The position numbers and the translations under genes are program-made. A stretch of 55,530 nucleotides of DNA from an uncultured Bifidobacterium sp. (GTDB lineage: Bacteria; Actinomycetota; Actinomycetes; Actinomycetales; Bifidobacteriaceae): contig NZ_CALYOY010000010.1 in the NCBI RefSeq assembly GCF_945269915.1, forward strand, positions 1 to 55,530. Reading direction: 5' to 3'. This document shows, one piece after another, positions 33,122 to 42,090 of this stretch. The stretch's first letter is position 1; every line of letters begins with the position of its first letter. The notes beneath the pieces are model-generated. The model was given only the letters and a program-made list of their open reading frames with translations. It was not told the origin of the DNA and did not search any database.

Positions 33122-33969
33122 GGGTTTACGGGATATTTCCTGCGGCCTTGCCGACACCATTCCGTATGGGGGTTCAAGGTCGCAGTGTGCTTGTGAGGAG
33201 TTCGGCCCTGTAGCGGTTTGGACCGGCTGGATCACACAGTCCGTGATAGGGCCGCCGTGGTTTGGGACCTATGGCGGCACCGGCGTTGGTGGAGTCGGCG
33301 CAGAGATTGTTGTGGAAGGTGCTCCGTTGACAGGCCGGGTTGCCATGCCGGGCATACTCTGACCTGTCTTGCCGGATTGCCAGGAGGTCGGCCGTGGTGG
33401 GTCTCCTGGCCTGCCCGCTTTCCACCCTCCGTTGGTCGGTGGCCATATGCGCGGTGAAACGGAGGTGGCTGACTCCGGTCGGGTGCGCTGCTTCGGGAAT
33501 GACCTGTCGAGGGCGAAACCACGGTCCAGGCAGGGTGCCCATTGGGGGAGCGATGCGATTTCGATTTCAATCGGGTGGTGAGTGGTCTTCCGTCCTTTCC
33601 TTGGTGGTCGTCCGATCGGGTGCTCTCCTTGGTTGCGGCTCCCTGCCCGCGGCTTGGTCGGGTATGTGTGGAAGGTTGTGTTGCGATCCTGCACGGTGCC
33701 CGAGGATGGCAATCCATGGTCACGATGGATGTGGCGGGTTCATCCCGGTACCGATACCGGTGCCCGCGGGTGAATTCATGATGGGGAGAAATAGCCTCGA
33801 ACGGCGGGCGTTGTGGGTTTGGTCTCGTGGGATGCCCCCACCCCCAGCGGGGCGATCGCCACGGACCGTGCGCCGTATCGATATTTCCTGCACATGGGTT
33901 GCCTTTTATTGACCTGGCTTACAGATTCCATTCAGGCAAAGTTCAGCGCCGCTGTCTAGAATAAAATCC
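33122..33969. other. 848-base region without a recognised gene
   Basis: Several open frames exist on both strands, but none shows a recognisable domain, a convincing ribosome site or the codon pattern of the neighbours. I looked for tmRNA, RNase P RNA and tRNA signatures and saw none. The last 70 bases must carry the htpX promoter (TAGAAT 13 bases before its ATG is a possible -10). The rest may be a decayed gene or an unrecognised RNA. Confidence 0.45.
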
Positions 33970-34914
33970 ATGAATGGCAAGCTGAAGGTTCACGGACATT
34001 TCAACGGCCTCAAAACGACGCTGTTGTTCGCCCTCATGTGGGCTGTCATCATGCTGATCTGGTGGCTGACCGGGGCTCGGCAGGGGACTCTTGGTGTATA
34101 TATCATCATCGGCCTGGTCACCACGTTCGGATCCTATTGGTTTTCGGACAGGGTGGCGATCGCATCCATGCGCGCTCGGCCGGTCAGCGAACAGGAGGCC
34201 CCGGAGCTCTATCGAATCGTCCGCGAGCTTTCAGGGCGGGCGGGCAAGCCCATGCCCAGGATTTACATTGCCCCGACGGAGTCGCCCAATGCCTTCGCCA
34301 CAGGTCGCAACGAGCGGCATGCGGCCGTCTGCTGCACCCAGGGAATTCTCCGTATACTCAACGAACGGGAGATTCGAGGGGTGCTCGGGCACGAGCTTAT
34401 GCACGTCTACAACCACGATATCCTGACCTCGGCCATTGCTTCGGCCATGGCGACGGTCATCACCTACCTTGGGTACTCCCTGATGTATTTCGGCGGCGGC
34501 AACGACCGCGACCGCGACGGCTCCGCTGGAGCCCTGGGACTTGTGGGGGTTCTGGTCAGCTCCATTCTGGCACCTCTGGGTGCCTCCCTGATCCAGATGG
34601 CCATCTCCCGCACGCGTGAATATGATGCGGACGAGGACGGGAGCAGGCTGACGGGTGACCCGGCTGCCCTGGCCTCTGCTCTGAACAAGATCTCCTACGG
34701 AGTGCAGGCCCAACCCATGCCCCAGACCTCCGGTACGCAGAGCGCGGCCGCCATGATGATCGAGAACCCCTTTTCAGCGAAGGGGTTCAGCAGACTCTTC
34801 TCCACCCATCCGCCGACTGAGCAACGTATCGCCCGTCTCATGAAGATGAGCCAGGAGATGGGTCAGGCACAGGTGGATTCGATCGGTGGCGCGGGTGGTC
34901 AGCTCGGTTACTGA
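33970..34914 (+). CDS. htpX: HtpX-like membrane zinc metalloprotease (M48)
   Basis: A 314-residue M48 protease. Two N-terminal helices (about 13-33 and 38-56) precede the cytosolic peptidase. The zinc motif HELMH (H141 and H145, Glu142) occurs in GHELMHVYNHD, with the third ligand Glu in REYDADEDG (about 217). Further hydrophobic segments follow at about 155-172 and 190-212. This order matches HtpX, which degrades damaged membrane proteins. It is 31 bases from the convergent nagA end, with no obvious terminator. It is monocistronic. Confidence 0.93.
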   Translation: MNGKLKVHGHFNGLKTTLLFALMWAVIMLIWWLTGARQGTLGVYIIIGLVTTFGSYWFSDRVAIASMRARPVSEQEAPELYRIVRELSGRAGKPMPRIYIAPTESPNAFATGRNERHAAVCCTQGILRILNEREIRGVLGHELMHVYNHDILTSAIASAMATVITYLGYSLMYFGGGNDRDRDGSAGALGLVGVLVSSILAPLGASLIQMAISRTREYDADEDGSRLTGDPAALASALNKISYGVQAQPMPQTSGTQSAAAMMIENPFSAKGFSRLFSTHPPTEQRIARLMKMSQEMGQAQVDSIGGAGGQLGY

Positions 34915-34945
34915 GCCTGACCGCCGAGGTGCCTGAGGGACCCCT

Positions 34946-36280
34946 TCAGGCTTCGATTCTGTGGCCATCGCAGATGACGGTCTTCACGGACCAATCGGCG
35001 GGGTCCAAAAGCAGGAGATCGGCGGCATAGCCTGGTGCCACCAGTCCCAATGGCGCGTCGGTGATCATGTTGGGTCGGTCCAGACCCAAGGCGTGGGCTG
35101 GGGTCAGGGTGGCGGCCTCCACCGCCTGCGGCGCATATAGGCCAATGTCCTGGACGGCTCTGCGCACCGCTACATCCAGGGTCAACGTTGATCCGGCTAT
35201 GGCTCCGTTGGAGACCAGACGGGCATGGCCGCCCTGCACCGTCACATCCAGGGATCCCAGCTTGTAGGCACCGTCCGCGCAGCCGGTGGCCTCCATGGCA
35301 TCGGTGATCAGGGCGACCCGATGGGGGAAGAGCCTGAAGGCCAGGTCCACGCATGGATCCTGCACATGGAATCCGTCGTTGATCAGTTCAACCGTGACCC
35401 GGGGATCCTCCATGGCAGCCGGTATGGGACCGGGCTGACGATGGTGGATCCCATTCATGGCATTGAAAATATGGGTCAGGAGACCGGCACCCGTGTCAAA
35501 GGCCCTCCGTGTCTGTTGGTAGTCCGCGTCGCAGTGGCCGACCGCTGGCACCACCCCTGCGCCCGCAAGACGGGCGATGGCCTGATAGCCATATTCCCGT
35601 TCCGGAGCCAGGGTGACCTGGCGGATGCACCCGTCGGCTGCCTCAAGAAGGCTGTCCAGGATGGCCGGTTCCGGGTCGCGCAAGCAGTTGGGGTCATGTG
35701 CCCCCTTGCGCGAGGGGGCGATGAAAGGGCCTTCCAGATGGGCACCCAGAACATCGGGTCTGGAGTCCATGACACGTCTGACGGAACATAGGTTCGCGCA
35801 CATGACATCTATCGGGTTGGTGATCAGGCTGAGCACCTGCCGGGTGGTTCCGTGGACCATGTGGCAGGCTCTGGCCGTGCTGATGGCCTTGTCGCCATCG
35901 TCAAAGGAGTGAACCCAGCCCCCATGGGAGTGGATGTCGATGAACCCCGGGGTCAGGATGCGTCCCCCGGCTTCGATGAAATCCACCCCGTCCATGGTTC
36001 GGATCATCGGCGGCTCAGACGAGGATCCGGGGCCGACCGGCGCCGATCCCATATCCGCCGAGGGCCGTGTCGGCAACCCACGTGAATGCAGGGCCGTATT
36101 CAGGTCGTCGTCCCCTTGGCCGGTGGCCTCGATCCTGCCTCGGACGGCCAGCGCCCACGAATCGTCCTTGATGCCGCGTGCGTCGATCAATCTGGCTCCA
36201 ACCAGAACGGTTGGACGGCCTTCCCCGGCCAGTGAGGACCTTACCTTGAGCCCTGCGGATTCGTAGGATTGCTTGGACAC
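34946..36280 (-). CDS. nagA: N-acetylglucosamine-6-phosphate deacetylase
   Basis: A 444-residue amidohydrolase that deacetylates GlcNAc-6-P to GlcN-6-P. The metal-site motif DIHSHGG is at about residue 117, the catalytic Asp lies in ALITDAMEATG (about 325-335), and the substrate segment AHLEGPF and GHCDADY are present. It is longer than most NagA (about 380), mainly from an inserted Gly/Pro/Ser-rich stretch of about 40 residues near 60-100 in the N-terminal beta-domain. The start is uncertain: GTG 36280 has GGAAGAGG just upstream and was chosen; ATG 36295 is the alternative. It is last in the nag operon, 150 bases after nagB. Confidence 0.9.
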   Translation of the reverse strand: MSKQSYESAGLKVRSSLAGEGRPTVLVGARLIDARGIKDDSWALAVRGRIEATGQGDDDLNTALHSRGLPTRPSADMGSAPVGPGSSSEPPMIRTMDGVDFIEAGGRILTPGFIDIHSHGGWVHSFDDGDKAISTARACHMVHGTTRQVLSLITNPIDVMCANLCSVRRVMDSRPDVLGAHLEGPFIAPSRKGAHDPNCLRDPEPAILDSLLEAADGCIRQVTLAPEREYGYQAIARLAGAGVVPAVGHCDADYQQTRRAFDTGAGLLTHIFNAMNGIHHRQPGPIPAAMEDPRVTVELINDGFHVQDPCVDLAFRLFPHRVALITDAMEATGCADGAYKLGSLDVTVQGGHARLVSNGAIAGSTLTLDVAVRRAVQDIGLYAPQAVEAATLTPAHALGLDRPNMITDAPLGLVAPGYAADLLLLDPADWSVKTVICDGHRIEA

Positions 36281-36430
36281 GATTGCCTCTTCCATATATT
36301 CAGTCGAATCATCCAGCGGCACGGATTGCCCCTCTTCCGGCTTAGTGGGCCGGACGAAAAGGGATCGATGGAACGACGGTTCGGTTCGTTCCGACCCTGT
36401 AAGGGCTGACCGGTTCGATTTCCCGTCCAA

Positions 36431-37219
36431 TCAGATGGACTGCCAGGACGGCTTGTTGGCGTAGGCCCACTTGTAATAATCGCGGTTGCGTAGGCGAGAG
36501 GCGGCGGCCTCGTCCACGATTACAGTGGCATGGGGGTGCATCTGGAGGGCTGAAGCAGGGCAGAAGGAGGAGATTCCGCCTTCGACGCTCTCGGCTACGG
36601 CCTCGGCCTTTCCTTCTCCGAAGGCCAACAGAACCAGTTGCCGGGCCTTGAGGATGGTTCCGATGCCCTGGGTGATGCAGTGGGTCGGCACCTGGTCGAT
36701 GTCGTTGTTGAAGAAGCGGGCGTTGTCGATCCTGGTCTGCTCGGTCAGGGTCTTGATTCTCGTACCGGAAGCCAGAGAGGACCCGGGCTCGTTGAATCCG
36801 ATGTGCCCATCGGTCCCGATGCCCAGAATCTGCAGATCCACACCGCCCGCATCCTCGATGGCCTGGTCGTATTGGCGGCCGGCATCCTTGATGGTGTCCA
36901 GATCGCCGTTGGGCACATGTATCCTGGCCGGGTCCAGACCCAGTGGCTCGACCACGGTACGGTTGATGGTGGAACGGTAGGACTGGGGATGGTCGGGGTC
37001 CAGTCCGGCATACTCATCCAGGGCGAAGCCACGTACCCGGGAAACGTCGATCCCATCCTTCTTGATCAGGTCTGTAAGAGCCCGGTATGCGGCCAGGGGG
37101 CTGGACCCGGTGGCCAGGCCCAGCACTGTGTCAGGATTCCTTCGGATCAGGTCGGCGGTCCGCCTGGCATAGATCTGTCCAGCCTCTTCTTCGGTCTTTA
37201 CGATGATGATTTCAGTCAT
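36431..37219 (-). CDS. nagB: Glucosamine-6-phosphate deaminase
   Basis: A 262-residue NagB that converts GlcN-6-P to fructose-6-P and ammonia. Motifs: GLATGSSPLAAY (about residues 34-45), FALDEYAGL with the catalytic Asp (about 70), and GIGTDGHIGFNEPG (about 135-148). The start ATG at 37219 has AGGAAAGGA about 10 bases ahead. It lies 47 bases after the ROK kinase gene. The product feeds the bifidobacterial fructose-6-phosphate phosphoketolase route. Confidence 0.95.
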   Translation of the reverse strand: MTEIIIVKTEEEAGQIYARRTADLIRRNPDTVLGLATGSSPLAAYRALTDLIKKDGIDVSRVRGFALDEYAGLDPDHPQSYRSTINRTVVEPLGLDPARIHVPNGDLDTIKDAGRQYDQAIEDAGGVDLQILGIGTDGHIGFNEPGSSLASGTRIKTLTEQTRIDNARFFNNDIDQVPTHCITQGIGTILKARQLVLLAFGEGKAEAVAESVEGGISSFCPASALQMHPHATVIVDEAAASRLRNRDYYKWAYANKPSWQSI

Positions 37220-37266
37220 GGCCTGTTTCCTTTCCTGCCAGCCCGAGCGTGGGGCCGACTGTTTGA

Positions 37267-38406
37267 TTACTCTCCGCTTAGGTGAATCCCGGGGCCAGCC
37301 GCCCTGCTTCCGGCGAGCGCGGCACCGATGGCGGCGATGGGTTTGTCGGTCGACGAGAGTCGAACCCGTTCCGGCAGGTCCAGGGAGGCGATGAAGTGGC
37401 TTTTCCGCGCTCTTGCTTCCAGCTGCTCTCTGACCAGGTCGAGGAGGGGTTGGCCGGTTTTGGTTAGACCACCCCCAAGGATGATGACGTTCGGGTCGAT
37501 GGTCAGGGCAACGATCTGAATGGCCTGGGCGATGCCGTTGCCGATTATGCGCAGTCGTTCGGCGGCGGTCCGGTCGCCCCGCCTCGCCTTGTCGATCATG
37601 TCGGGGAGGGGGTGTCTGATGCCGGGCCAGAGCGCCTGGACAGCCGAACCCGACGCTACGGTCTCCAGGCATCCGGACTGGCCGCACTTGCATCGAAACT
37701 CGTGAGGGTCAACCGGAATATGTCCGATTTCGCCGATAACCCCGTTGGCTCCGTGCTCGATGGTCCCGTTCCGTATGATTCCCGCTGCCAGACCCGTGCC
37801 CAGGTTGATGAAGACCGTTACCTGGTCATCCTCGGGCGGGAGGCTCCGACCCTCGGCGATGTCTCCATGAACCGAATGATCGTCTGCCTCGGCTTCGGTC
37901 CGCGAGGGGGAGCGGCCTGTCGGGTTGGTTTCGGCCAGGGATGCCGCTCCCAGTGCCGCGATGTTGACATCGTTCTCCACTCTCACCGACAATTCCAGGG
38001 TGTCCTCAACGCTTCGTGCCAGGTCCATGTGGTCGATTCCCAGGTTGACGGCATTATCGACTGTTCCGGCGCGGGAATCGATGCGTCCGGGAATGCCCAG
38101 CCCTATCGTGATTCGATTCCGCGGCACTTCTGTGCCCCTGCGGAGGACCTGGCCGGTCAGCTCCCGGACCACCTGGACCGTATCATCATGGATGGCCTGG
38201 TTTCCCCGTCGCGAGGGGATACGGTAGGTGGCCAGGATATGCCCCGCCTGATCCAAGGCGACACCCTCGATTTTCGTTCCGCCGATATCGATGCCCAGAC
38301 CGAGTTTCTCGATCCTGCCCCGGTCCTGATTCGGACAGTTGATGGCTTCGCTTGGAAGCATGATCGTGGATCCGCCTGACCGGTCGTCTTTCTCTTCCAG
38401 GACCAT
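37267..38406 (-). CDS. ROK-family sugar kinase, probable N-acetylglucosamine kinase
   Basis: A 379-residue ROK kinase. The ATP loop GIDIGGTKIEG is at about residues 36-46, with GLGIPGRID, and the zinc motif CKCGQSGCLE (about 240-249). An Arg/Asp/Glu-rich insertion of about 25 residues lies between the lobes (about 170-200). The start at ATG 38406 has AAAGGAG eight bases before. It is first in the operon with nagB and nagA, so GlcNAc (or possibly ManNAc or glucosamine) is the likely substrate. Downstream of the operator at 38475-38492, it is probably repressed by the divergent ROK regulator. Confidence 0.87.
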   Translation of the reverse strand: MVLEEKDDRSGGSTIMLPSEAINCPNQDRGRIEKLGLGIDIGGTKIEGVALDQAGHILATYRIPSRRGNQAIHDDTVQVVRELTGQVLRRGTEVPRNRITIGLGIPGRIDSRAGTVDNAVNLGIDHMDLARSVEDTLELSVRVENDVNIAALGAASLAETNPTGRSPSRTEAEADDHSVHGDIAEGRSLPPEDDQVTVFINLGTGLAAGIIRNGTIEHGANGVIGEIGHIPVDPHEFRCKCGQSGCLETVASGSAVQALWPGIRHPLPDMIDKARRGDRTAAERLRIIGNGIAQAIQIVALTIDPNVIILGGGLTKTGQPLLDLVREQLEARARKSHFIASLDLPERVRLSSTDKPIAAIGAALAGSRAAGPGIHLSGE

Positions 38407-38783
38407 GGCTGGCACTCCTTTGCGCGTAACGGGAGGTGAATCCCGTAGTCTCACAGGTGCTAGAATATCACATATTTAGTAAAGATACTAAACATATATG
38501 AGTCAGGACATCTGAACATTGATTTTCCGCACGTTCTGAGAGGATGGTCAGCCTTTTCGGTTTCCCTGGATTCTGTATTTGACAAGTTACCTCCATCTTC
38601 ATTCGGGGCATCCGCTCTCCTCCAAACGAAGCACCATGCCGAATTCCCCTCCCGGCTGCGCCACTTCAAAGGTCCGACTGCGGTTAGAATGCATGATAGG
38701 GCATAGGTAGTCCGCTGCACCGAGTTGCGGGCACCTCCCATCCATCGGAATCCCCATCCCGAACATCGAACGTGTAGGCGGCC
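38407..38783. promoter_or_regulatory. Divergent nag regulatory region
   Basis: No gene seen. An AT-rich patch at about 38460-38510 holds the operator described separately. In the minus direction a TATTCT-like -10 for the kinase gene lies just downstream of the operator, so repressor binding would block RNA polymerase. About 290 bases between the operator and the repressor start form a long leader of unknown use. Confidence 0.55.
38475..38492. promoter_or_regulatory. NagR-type ROK operator
   Basis: Perfect 7-bp inverted repeat TTTAGTA/TACTAAA around AAGA, set in an AT-rich island within otherwise GC-rich DNA. The size and sequence match the style of ROK NagC/NagR operators. It lies 69 bases upstream of the GlcNAc-kinase start and faces the divergent regulator. 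Confidence 0.75.
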
Positions 38784-39902
38784 ATGACCAGCAATAATCC
38801 AGCCCTCTCCAAAGCCTTGCCGGAATCGGTGAGACGTCATAACAGGGCCGTCCTTCTGAGGTTGCTGTACCCGGATGTAAGCCTGACCCGTGCCGATCTG
38901 GCCCGTGCGTCCGGGTTGACCAGGGTGGCCGTTTCCGATATCGTCGCCGAACTGCTGTGTGAGAACCTGCTGATGGAGGCGGGATTCAGTCATTCCTCGG
39001 GTCCGGGCAAACGCGGCATGTTGTTGCGGATCGACCCAGAGGGCCGCAATGTCATCGCCCTGGACCTCTCCACCCCATATGTCTTCCGCGGGGCCGTGCT
39101 CAACCTCATGGGCCAGGTGACCGCCCGTGAGGAGATTCCCCTGAACGCCGGCAAAAAGGTGCCCCTGAGCCTGGTCGGGGAGCTGGCCAAATCCCTGATT
39201 GGCCGGGCAACCCGACCGATCATGGGCATCGGGGTTTCCAGCCCCGGCATCGTCAGCAGCAACGGTGTGGTCGATGACGCCACCAACCTTGGGTGGCTGC
39301 AGACCGACCTTGCCGGGTATCTGGTCAGGCAGACCGATCTCAGGGTGTCGGTCAACAACGATGCCAACAATGAGGTTCTGGCCGAGCAGCAGTTCGGGTC
39401 CGGGCAGTCGGACATCCTCCTGGTCCACCTGGGCGACGGGGTTGGCGTGGGACTACTGGTGGCGGGTAAGCTGGTAACAGGATGCAACCATGCTGCCGGA
39501 GAGATCGGTCATGTGGTCGTGAACGCCGACGGGCCTGTCTGTAGGTGCGGCAAGCGTGGTTGCCTGGAATCCGTGCTCTCGGTTCCTAAGCTGACGGCTC
39601 TGATTGACCGTCAGCCTGACGATCTGACATCCATCCTGACCGAGGCCGGTGGCGTTCTTGGTCGCGTCCTCTCCATGCCCATCGGTCTTCTGGACATCCC
39701 CCGTGTTGCCGTCCTGGGCGATTCACGTGTTGTCAACAGGGTTTTCCTCTCGGCCATGGAGGAGACCCTCAACCGGACCGTGGCCTCAGACTTTCGCCGG
39801 CCGGTGGTGGTCGACCGCTCGGCCCTGGGCGATGACGCAGCCCTCCTGGGCGCTTGCGCCACAGTGGTCTCCGACCAGCTCTACCCGGATACCGGGGTCT
39901 GA
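38784..39902 (+). CDS. nagR: ROK-family repressor of the nag operon
   Basis: A 372-residue ROK regulator. The N-terminal winged helix covers about residues 15-70 (RHNRAVLLRLLYPDVSLTR, ARASGLTRVAVSDIV). The ROK domain has GIGVSSPGIVSSN and NNDANNEVLAEQQ, and the intact zinc motif CRCGKRGCLE (about 253-262), unlike the other ROK regulator in this window. It is divergent from kinase-nagB-nagA, with a perfect operator between them, which is the basis for the NagR call. The effector is probably GlcNAc-6-P. The ATG at 38784 has no strong ribosome site. Confidence 0.84.
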   Translation: MTSNNPALSKALPESVRRHNRAVLLRLLYPDVSLTRADLARASGLTRVAVSDIVAELLCENLLMEAGFSHSSGPGKRGMLLRIDPEGRNVIALDLSTPYVFRGAVLNLMGQVTAREEIPLNAGKKVPLSLVGELAKSLIGRATRPIMGIGVSSPGIVSSNGVVDDATNLGWLQTDLAGYLVRQTDLRVSVNNDANNEVLAEQQFGSGQSDILLVHLGDGVGVGLLVAGKLVTGCNHAAGEIGHVVVNADGPVCRCGKRGCLESVLSVPKLTALIDRQPDDLTSILTEAGGVLGRVLSMPIGLLDIPRVAVLGDSRVVNRVFLSAMEETLNRTVASDFRRPVVVDRSALGDDAALLGACATVVSDQLYPDTGV

Positions 39903-40009
39903 TCACAGGCCTTGTCCTGCCGTCTTCCCCATGAACTCGCGTACATCCTCAGGAACTGCTATCATAACAATCTGTGTGCTGTTCATCTGAAGTATCATGA
40001 CGGCATATC

Positions 40010-40084
40010 GCGGGCGTAGTTCATTGGTAGAATGGAAGCTTCCCAAGCTTCAGAGGCGGGTCCGATTCCCGTCGCCCGCTCCAT
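40010..40084 (+). tRNA. tRNA-Gly (anticodon CCC), CCA encoded
   Basis: Acceptor stem GCGGGCG pairs with CGCCCGC, discriminator T, then an encoded CCA (40082-40084). The D-arm is GTTCATTGGTAGAAT, the anticodon stem GAAGC/GCTTC closes the loop TTCCCAA (anticodon CCC), and the T-arm GGCGGGTCCGATTCCCGTC is standard. Confidence 0.95.
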
Positions 40085-40417
40085 CCGGAACGCTCGGGCA
40101 TCAGTACTGGAGCGGTTTGCGCGGCGCTGGCCGTGTACATCCACAAGGTGTCGGAGCCGTTCATTACTTCTGGATTCTTCCGCAATGTCCCCTGGCTCCT
40201 GGGGTGCCTTCCTGTCTTCGTCATCGATTTCACGCCGAACCGGTCCTTCCCCCCCCCCCCCATACTTAGAACAATCGGGCGTGATGTGTACTCCATCAAT
40301 TCAGCCAAGGTGTCATTACTGATTGGCTGGGGCCCTGTGGCTGCTGTCATCATGGGCTGTTGCTCCTGATTCAGAACCGACAGGATCGGTCGTGGTGTCG
40401 GTTTGGATGATCCGATC
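40085..40417. other. Gene-poor stretch with a C13 tract
   Basis: No supported gene. It contains the 13-cytosine run at 40249-40261. Reading in the frame of the next entry is open from about 40133 through the run to a single TGA at 40367-40369 and continues afterward. A decayed gene is possible, but no signal peptide or domain can be shown. Confidence 0.4.
40249..40261 (+). repeat. Homopolymeric C13 tract
   Basis: Thirteen consecutive cytosines, an extremely unusual run in this genome; the only other one in the window is also 13 long and lies inside the large surface-protein gene. Such runs change length by slipped-strand mispairing. All three plus-strand frames are open across it for tens of codons, so it could control translation of something here, but no target protein is identified. 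Confidence 0.85.
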
Positions 40418-40870
40418 ATGAACACGACCGGCGCCATCGGCATCTCGATCTCCGGGAGCCTCATGGCGAAACCTGTATTGTCGAACATGAGTTTGATAGG
40501 GAAGGCGGGTGCAGGTGCCGCATACCCCGACCTTGCTCTCGTTTCCGCGGTGGCTTTTATTGTCGGCATCGTTCTTGTGGTTCTTTTTCGTGGGAAGTTG
40601 TATGGCTCCCGTACGGATCGGGGACCGAACGATGAACTGTTGCCTCCTTATGCTTTTCGCGGGAGTGGTTCCGGCTTCGCCCAACGGAAATACCGGAGGC
40701 AGGATCCGGCCGTGATCTCCGGTTATCCTATTCCCGCCTCGGCCGTAGCCCCACTGTGGTCCGGCAAAGGATGCGCAGGGAATCGAGATAACCCGGCAGG
40801 GGGGTCCATGGCAGGTGTGGGAGGTGTGTCGGAGCGCTACGAGTCTCGGTCGGCAGTGGATGATGAGTAA
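40418..40870 (+). CDS. Possible small membrane protein or remnant of a surface protein
   Basis: A doubtful 150-residue frame. It has one strong hydrophobic segment (AYPDLALVSAVAFIVGIVLV, about residues 37-56) followed at once by a basic patch (FRGKLYGSRTDR), which resembles the C-terminal membrane anchor of a cell-wall protein without a clear LPxTG. The C-terminal 80 residues look random. The frame is continuous upstream, except for one TGA, with the C13 tract at 40249-40261. No ribosome site is evident. It may be the tail of a broken, formerly phase-variable gene, or no gene at all. Confidence 0.2.
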   Translation: MNTTGAIGISISGSLMAKPVLSNMSLIGKAGAGAAYPDLALVSAVAFIVGIVLVVLFRGKLYGSRTDRGPNDELLPPYAFRGSGSGFAQRKYRRQDPAVISGYPIPASAVAPLWSGKGCAGNRDNPAGGSMAGVGGVSERYESRSAVDDE

Positions 40871-40900
40871 GTACATCGAGGTACTGGAAGGAAGGTCATC

Positions 40901-41134
40901 ATGGCTGATTATCACGTGCAATTCGAAAAGGACCGTGGCGTTTGGAGCGTCAAGAGGGCCGGGGCATCACGCGCCTCGAAGACCTTTGCCACCCAGGCCG
41001 AGGCCGCCAAGCAGGCCAAGGTCTATGCAGACAATTCCGGTGGCGGCGAGGTCAATGTACACAAGAAGGCAGCCAACCAGGTGCGCGACAAGAGGACCAT
41101 CGGCAAGAAGGATCCCCGGTCCACCAAAGGATGA
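40901..41134 (+). CDS. DUF2188-family small protein
   Basis: A 77-residue basic protein matching the DUF2188 pattern: an N-terminal YHVQFEKDRGVWSVKRAGA strand pair, a central Ala/Lys-rich helix with TQAEAAKQAKVYA, and the GGGEVNVHKK segment. GAAGGAAGG lies nine bases before the ATG. No signal peptide or membrane segment. The function of the family is unknown. It stands alone, with no operon partner closer than 125 bases. Confidence 0.82.
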   Translation: MADYHVQFEKDRGVWSVKRAGASRASKTFATQAEAAKQAKVYADNSGGGEVNVHKKAANQVRDKRTIGKKDPRSTKG

Positions 41135-41259
41135 GCCAATGCTTGCTCTGTGAACGGAATTGTCAGGATGGTGAATCATTGTCCGCCATGAGGATCCCCC
41201 ATGTGCGCCACCCATAGACTGTGCAGTAATGAGGTGGTCGATGAAGCCTGGGTGGAAGC

Positions 41260-42090
41260 GTGGTGAGTCGTATGGCTGATGGATTCAACCAGCTTGATCA
41301 GCGTTTGATGGACGGCGAACACGACGAGGGTCTGCCTGCCGCCTATCCTCCCAGGCCTGACACTGATGAACGGCCGATTCAGTTCCAGCATGCCAATGTC
41401 TGGGCCAGGTTCGCCTTGGTAACCGGTGTCGTCTCTGTTCTGTCCGGGCTGGCCCTTCTTGCCCATGCCATCGCCCCGACCCGGTTGGGAGTCATTGGCC
41501 AGGTGGCCGTTTCCGCCTGGGCTGGAGCCTCACTGGGGTTCGCGCTTCTAACGGTTGTGTTGGTCATCATCGCCCGGCAGACGGACTCTTCCGACGGTGG
41601 GCGCCGTTCCGTGGGTTCGGGTGGAATAGTCCTCCTCCTCTGCGGGGTCCTCTGCACGGTTGCCGGCCTGGTTATAGCCGACGGGCACCCTCAGGGTCTG
41701 ATCAAGGCCAAGGATGTCGATGCCGCGCCGATTGGTTCCGCACAGGCCATGTCCAAGGGTATAGACAGGGCCGTGGGTGTCTGTTCCTCAGGCTGGCAGG
41801 AGGCGGGGGCGGACGGATTCGCCGGGGTCTCCGATTTCAGATTCTGTGCCAGCAACAAGATCGGGTACATGGTTTTCAGCAATGATTCCGCCGCTTCCCT
41901 GGCCAGGGGCCCCATCCGTTCCCAGGCTGTGAATCTGGTCGAAAGGTATGGTGGCGGTGAGGTTCTTTCTGAATCTGACATTCGGCTGCTTTCCGGCAAA
42001 CGCTGGGTGGTCATCGGCAATACGGACCAGATGGCCAGGCTCCGGTCGGACTGGGGTGGTCATATGGATTCCCTGCAATCGAACAAGTGA
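41260..42090 (+). CDS. Membrane protein of unknown function
   Basis: A protein of up to 276 residues. An acidic, Pro-containing cytoplasmic N-terminus (about 1-48) precedes three predicted helices (about 50-72, 82-106 and 122-143), then an extracytoplasmic domain (about 145-276) with two cysteines close together (VCSSGWQE and FCASNK) that may form a disulphide. The C-terminal part includes a VVIGNTDQMARL segment, suggesting a small alpha/beta domain. The layout resembles DUF4190-type small membrane proteins, but I do not recognise the family. The start could be GTG 41260, GTG 41263 or ATG 41272; GGAAG lies just upstream of the first two. Confidence 0.65.
   Translation: MVSRMADGFNQLDQRLMDGEHDEGLPAAYPPRPDTDERPIQFQHANVWARFALVTGVVSVLSGLALLAHAIAPTRLGVIGQVAVSAWAGASLGFALLTVVLVIIARQTDSSDGGRRSVGSGGIVLLLCGVLCTVAGLVIADGHPQGLIKAKDVDAAPIGSAQAMSKGIDRAVGVCSSGWQEAGADGFAGVSDFRFCASNKIGYMVFSNDSAASLARGPIRSQAVNLVERYGGGEVLSESDIRLLSGKRWVVIGNTDQMARLRSDWGGHMDSLQSNK

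Noticed and set aside
33340..33912. 190-codon plus-strand frame between fprA and htpX
   Set aside because: No domain, no ribosome site and no coding bias; probably a chance open frame in GC-rich DNA.
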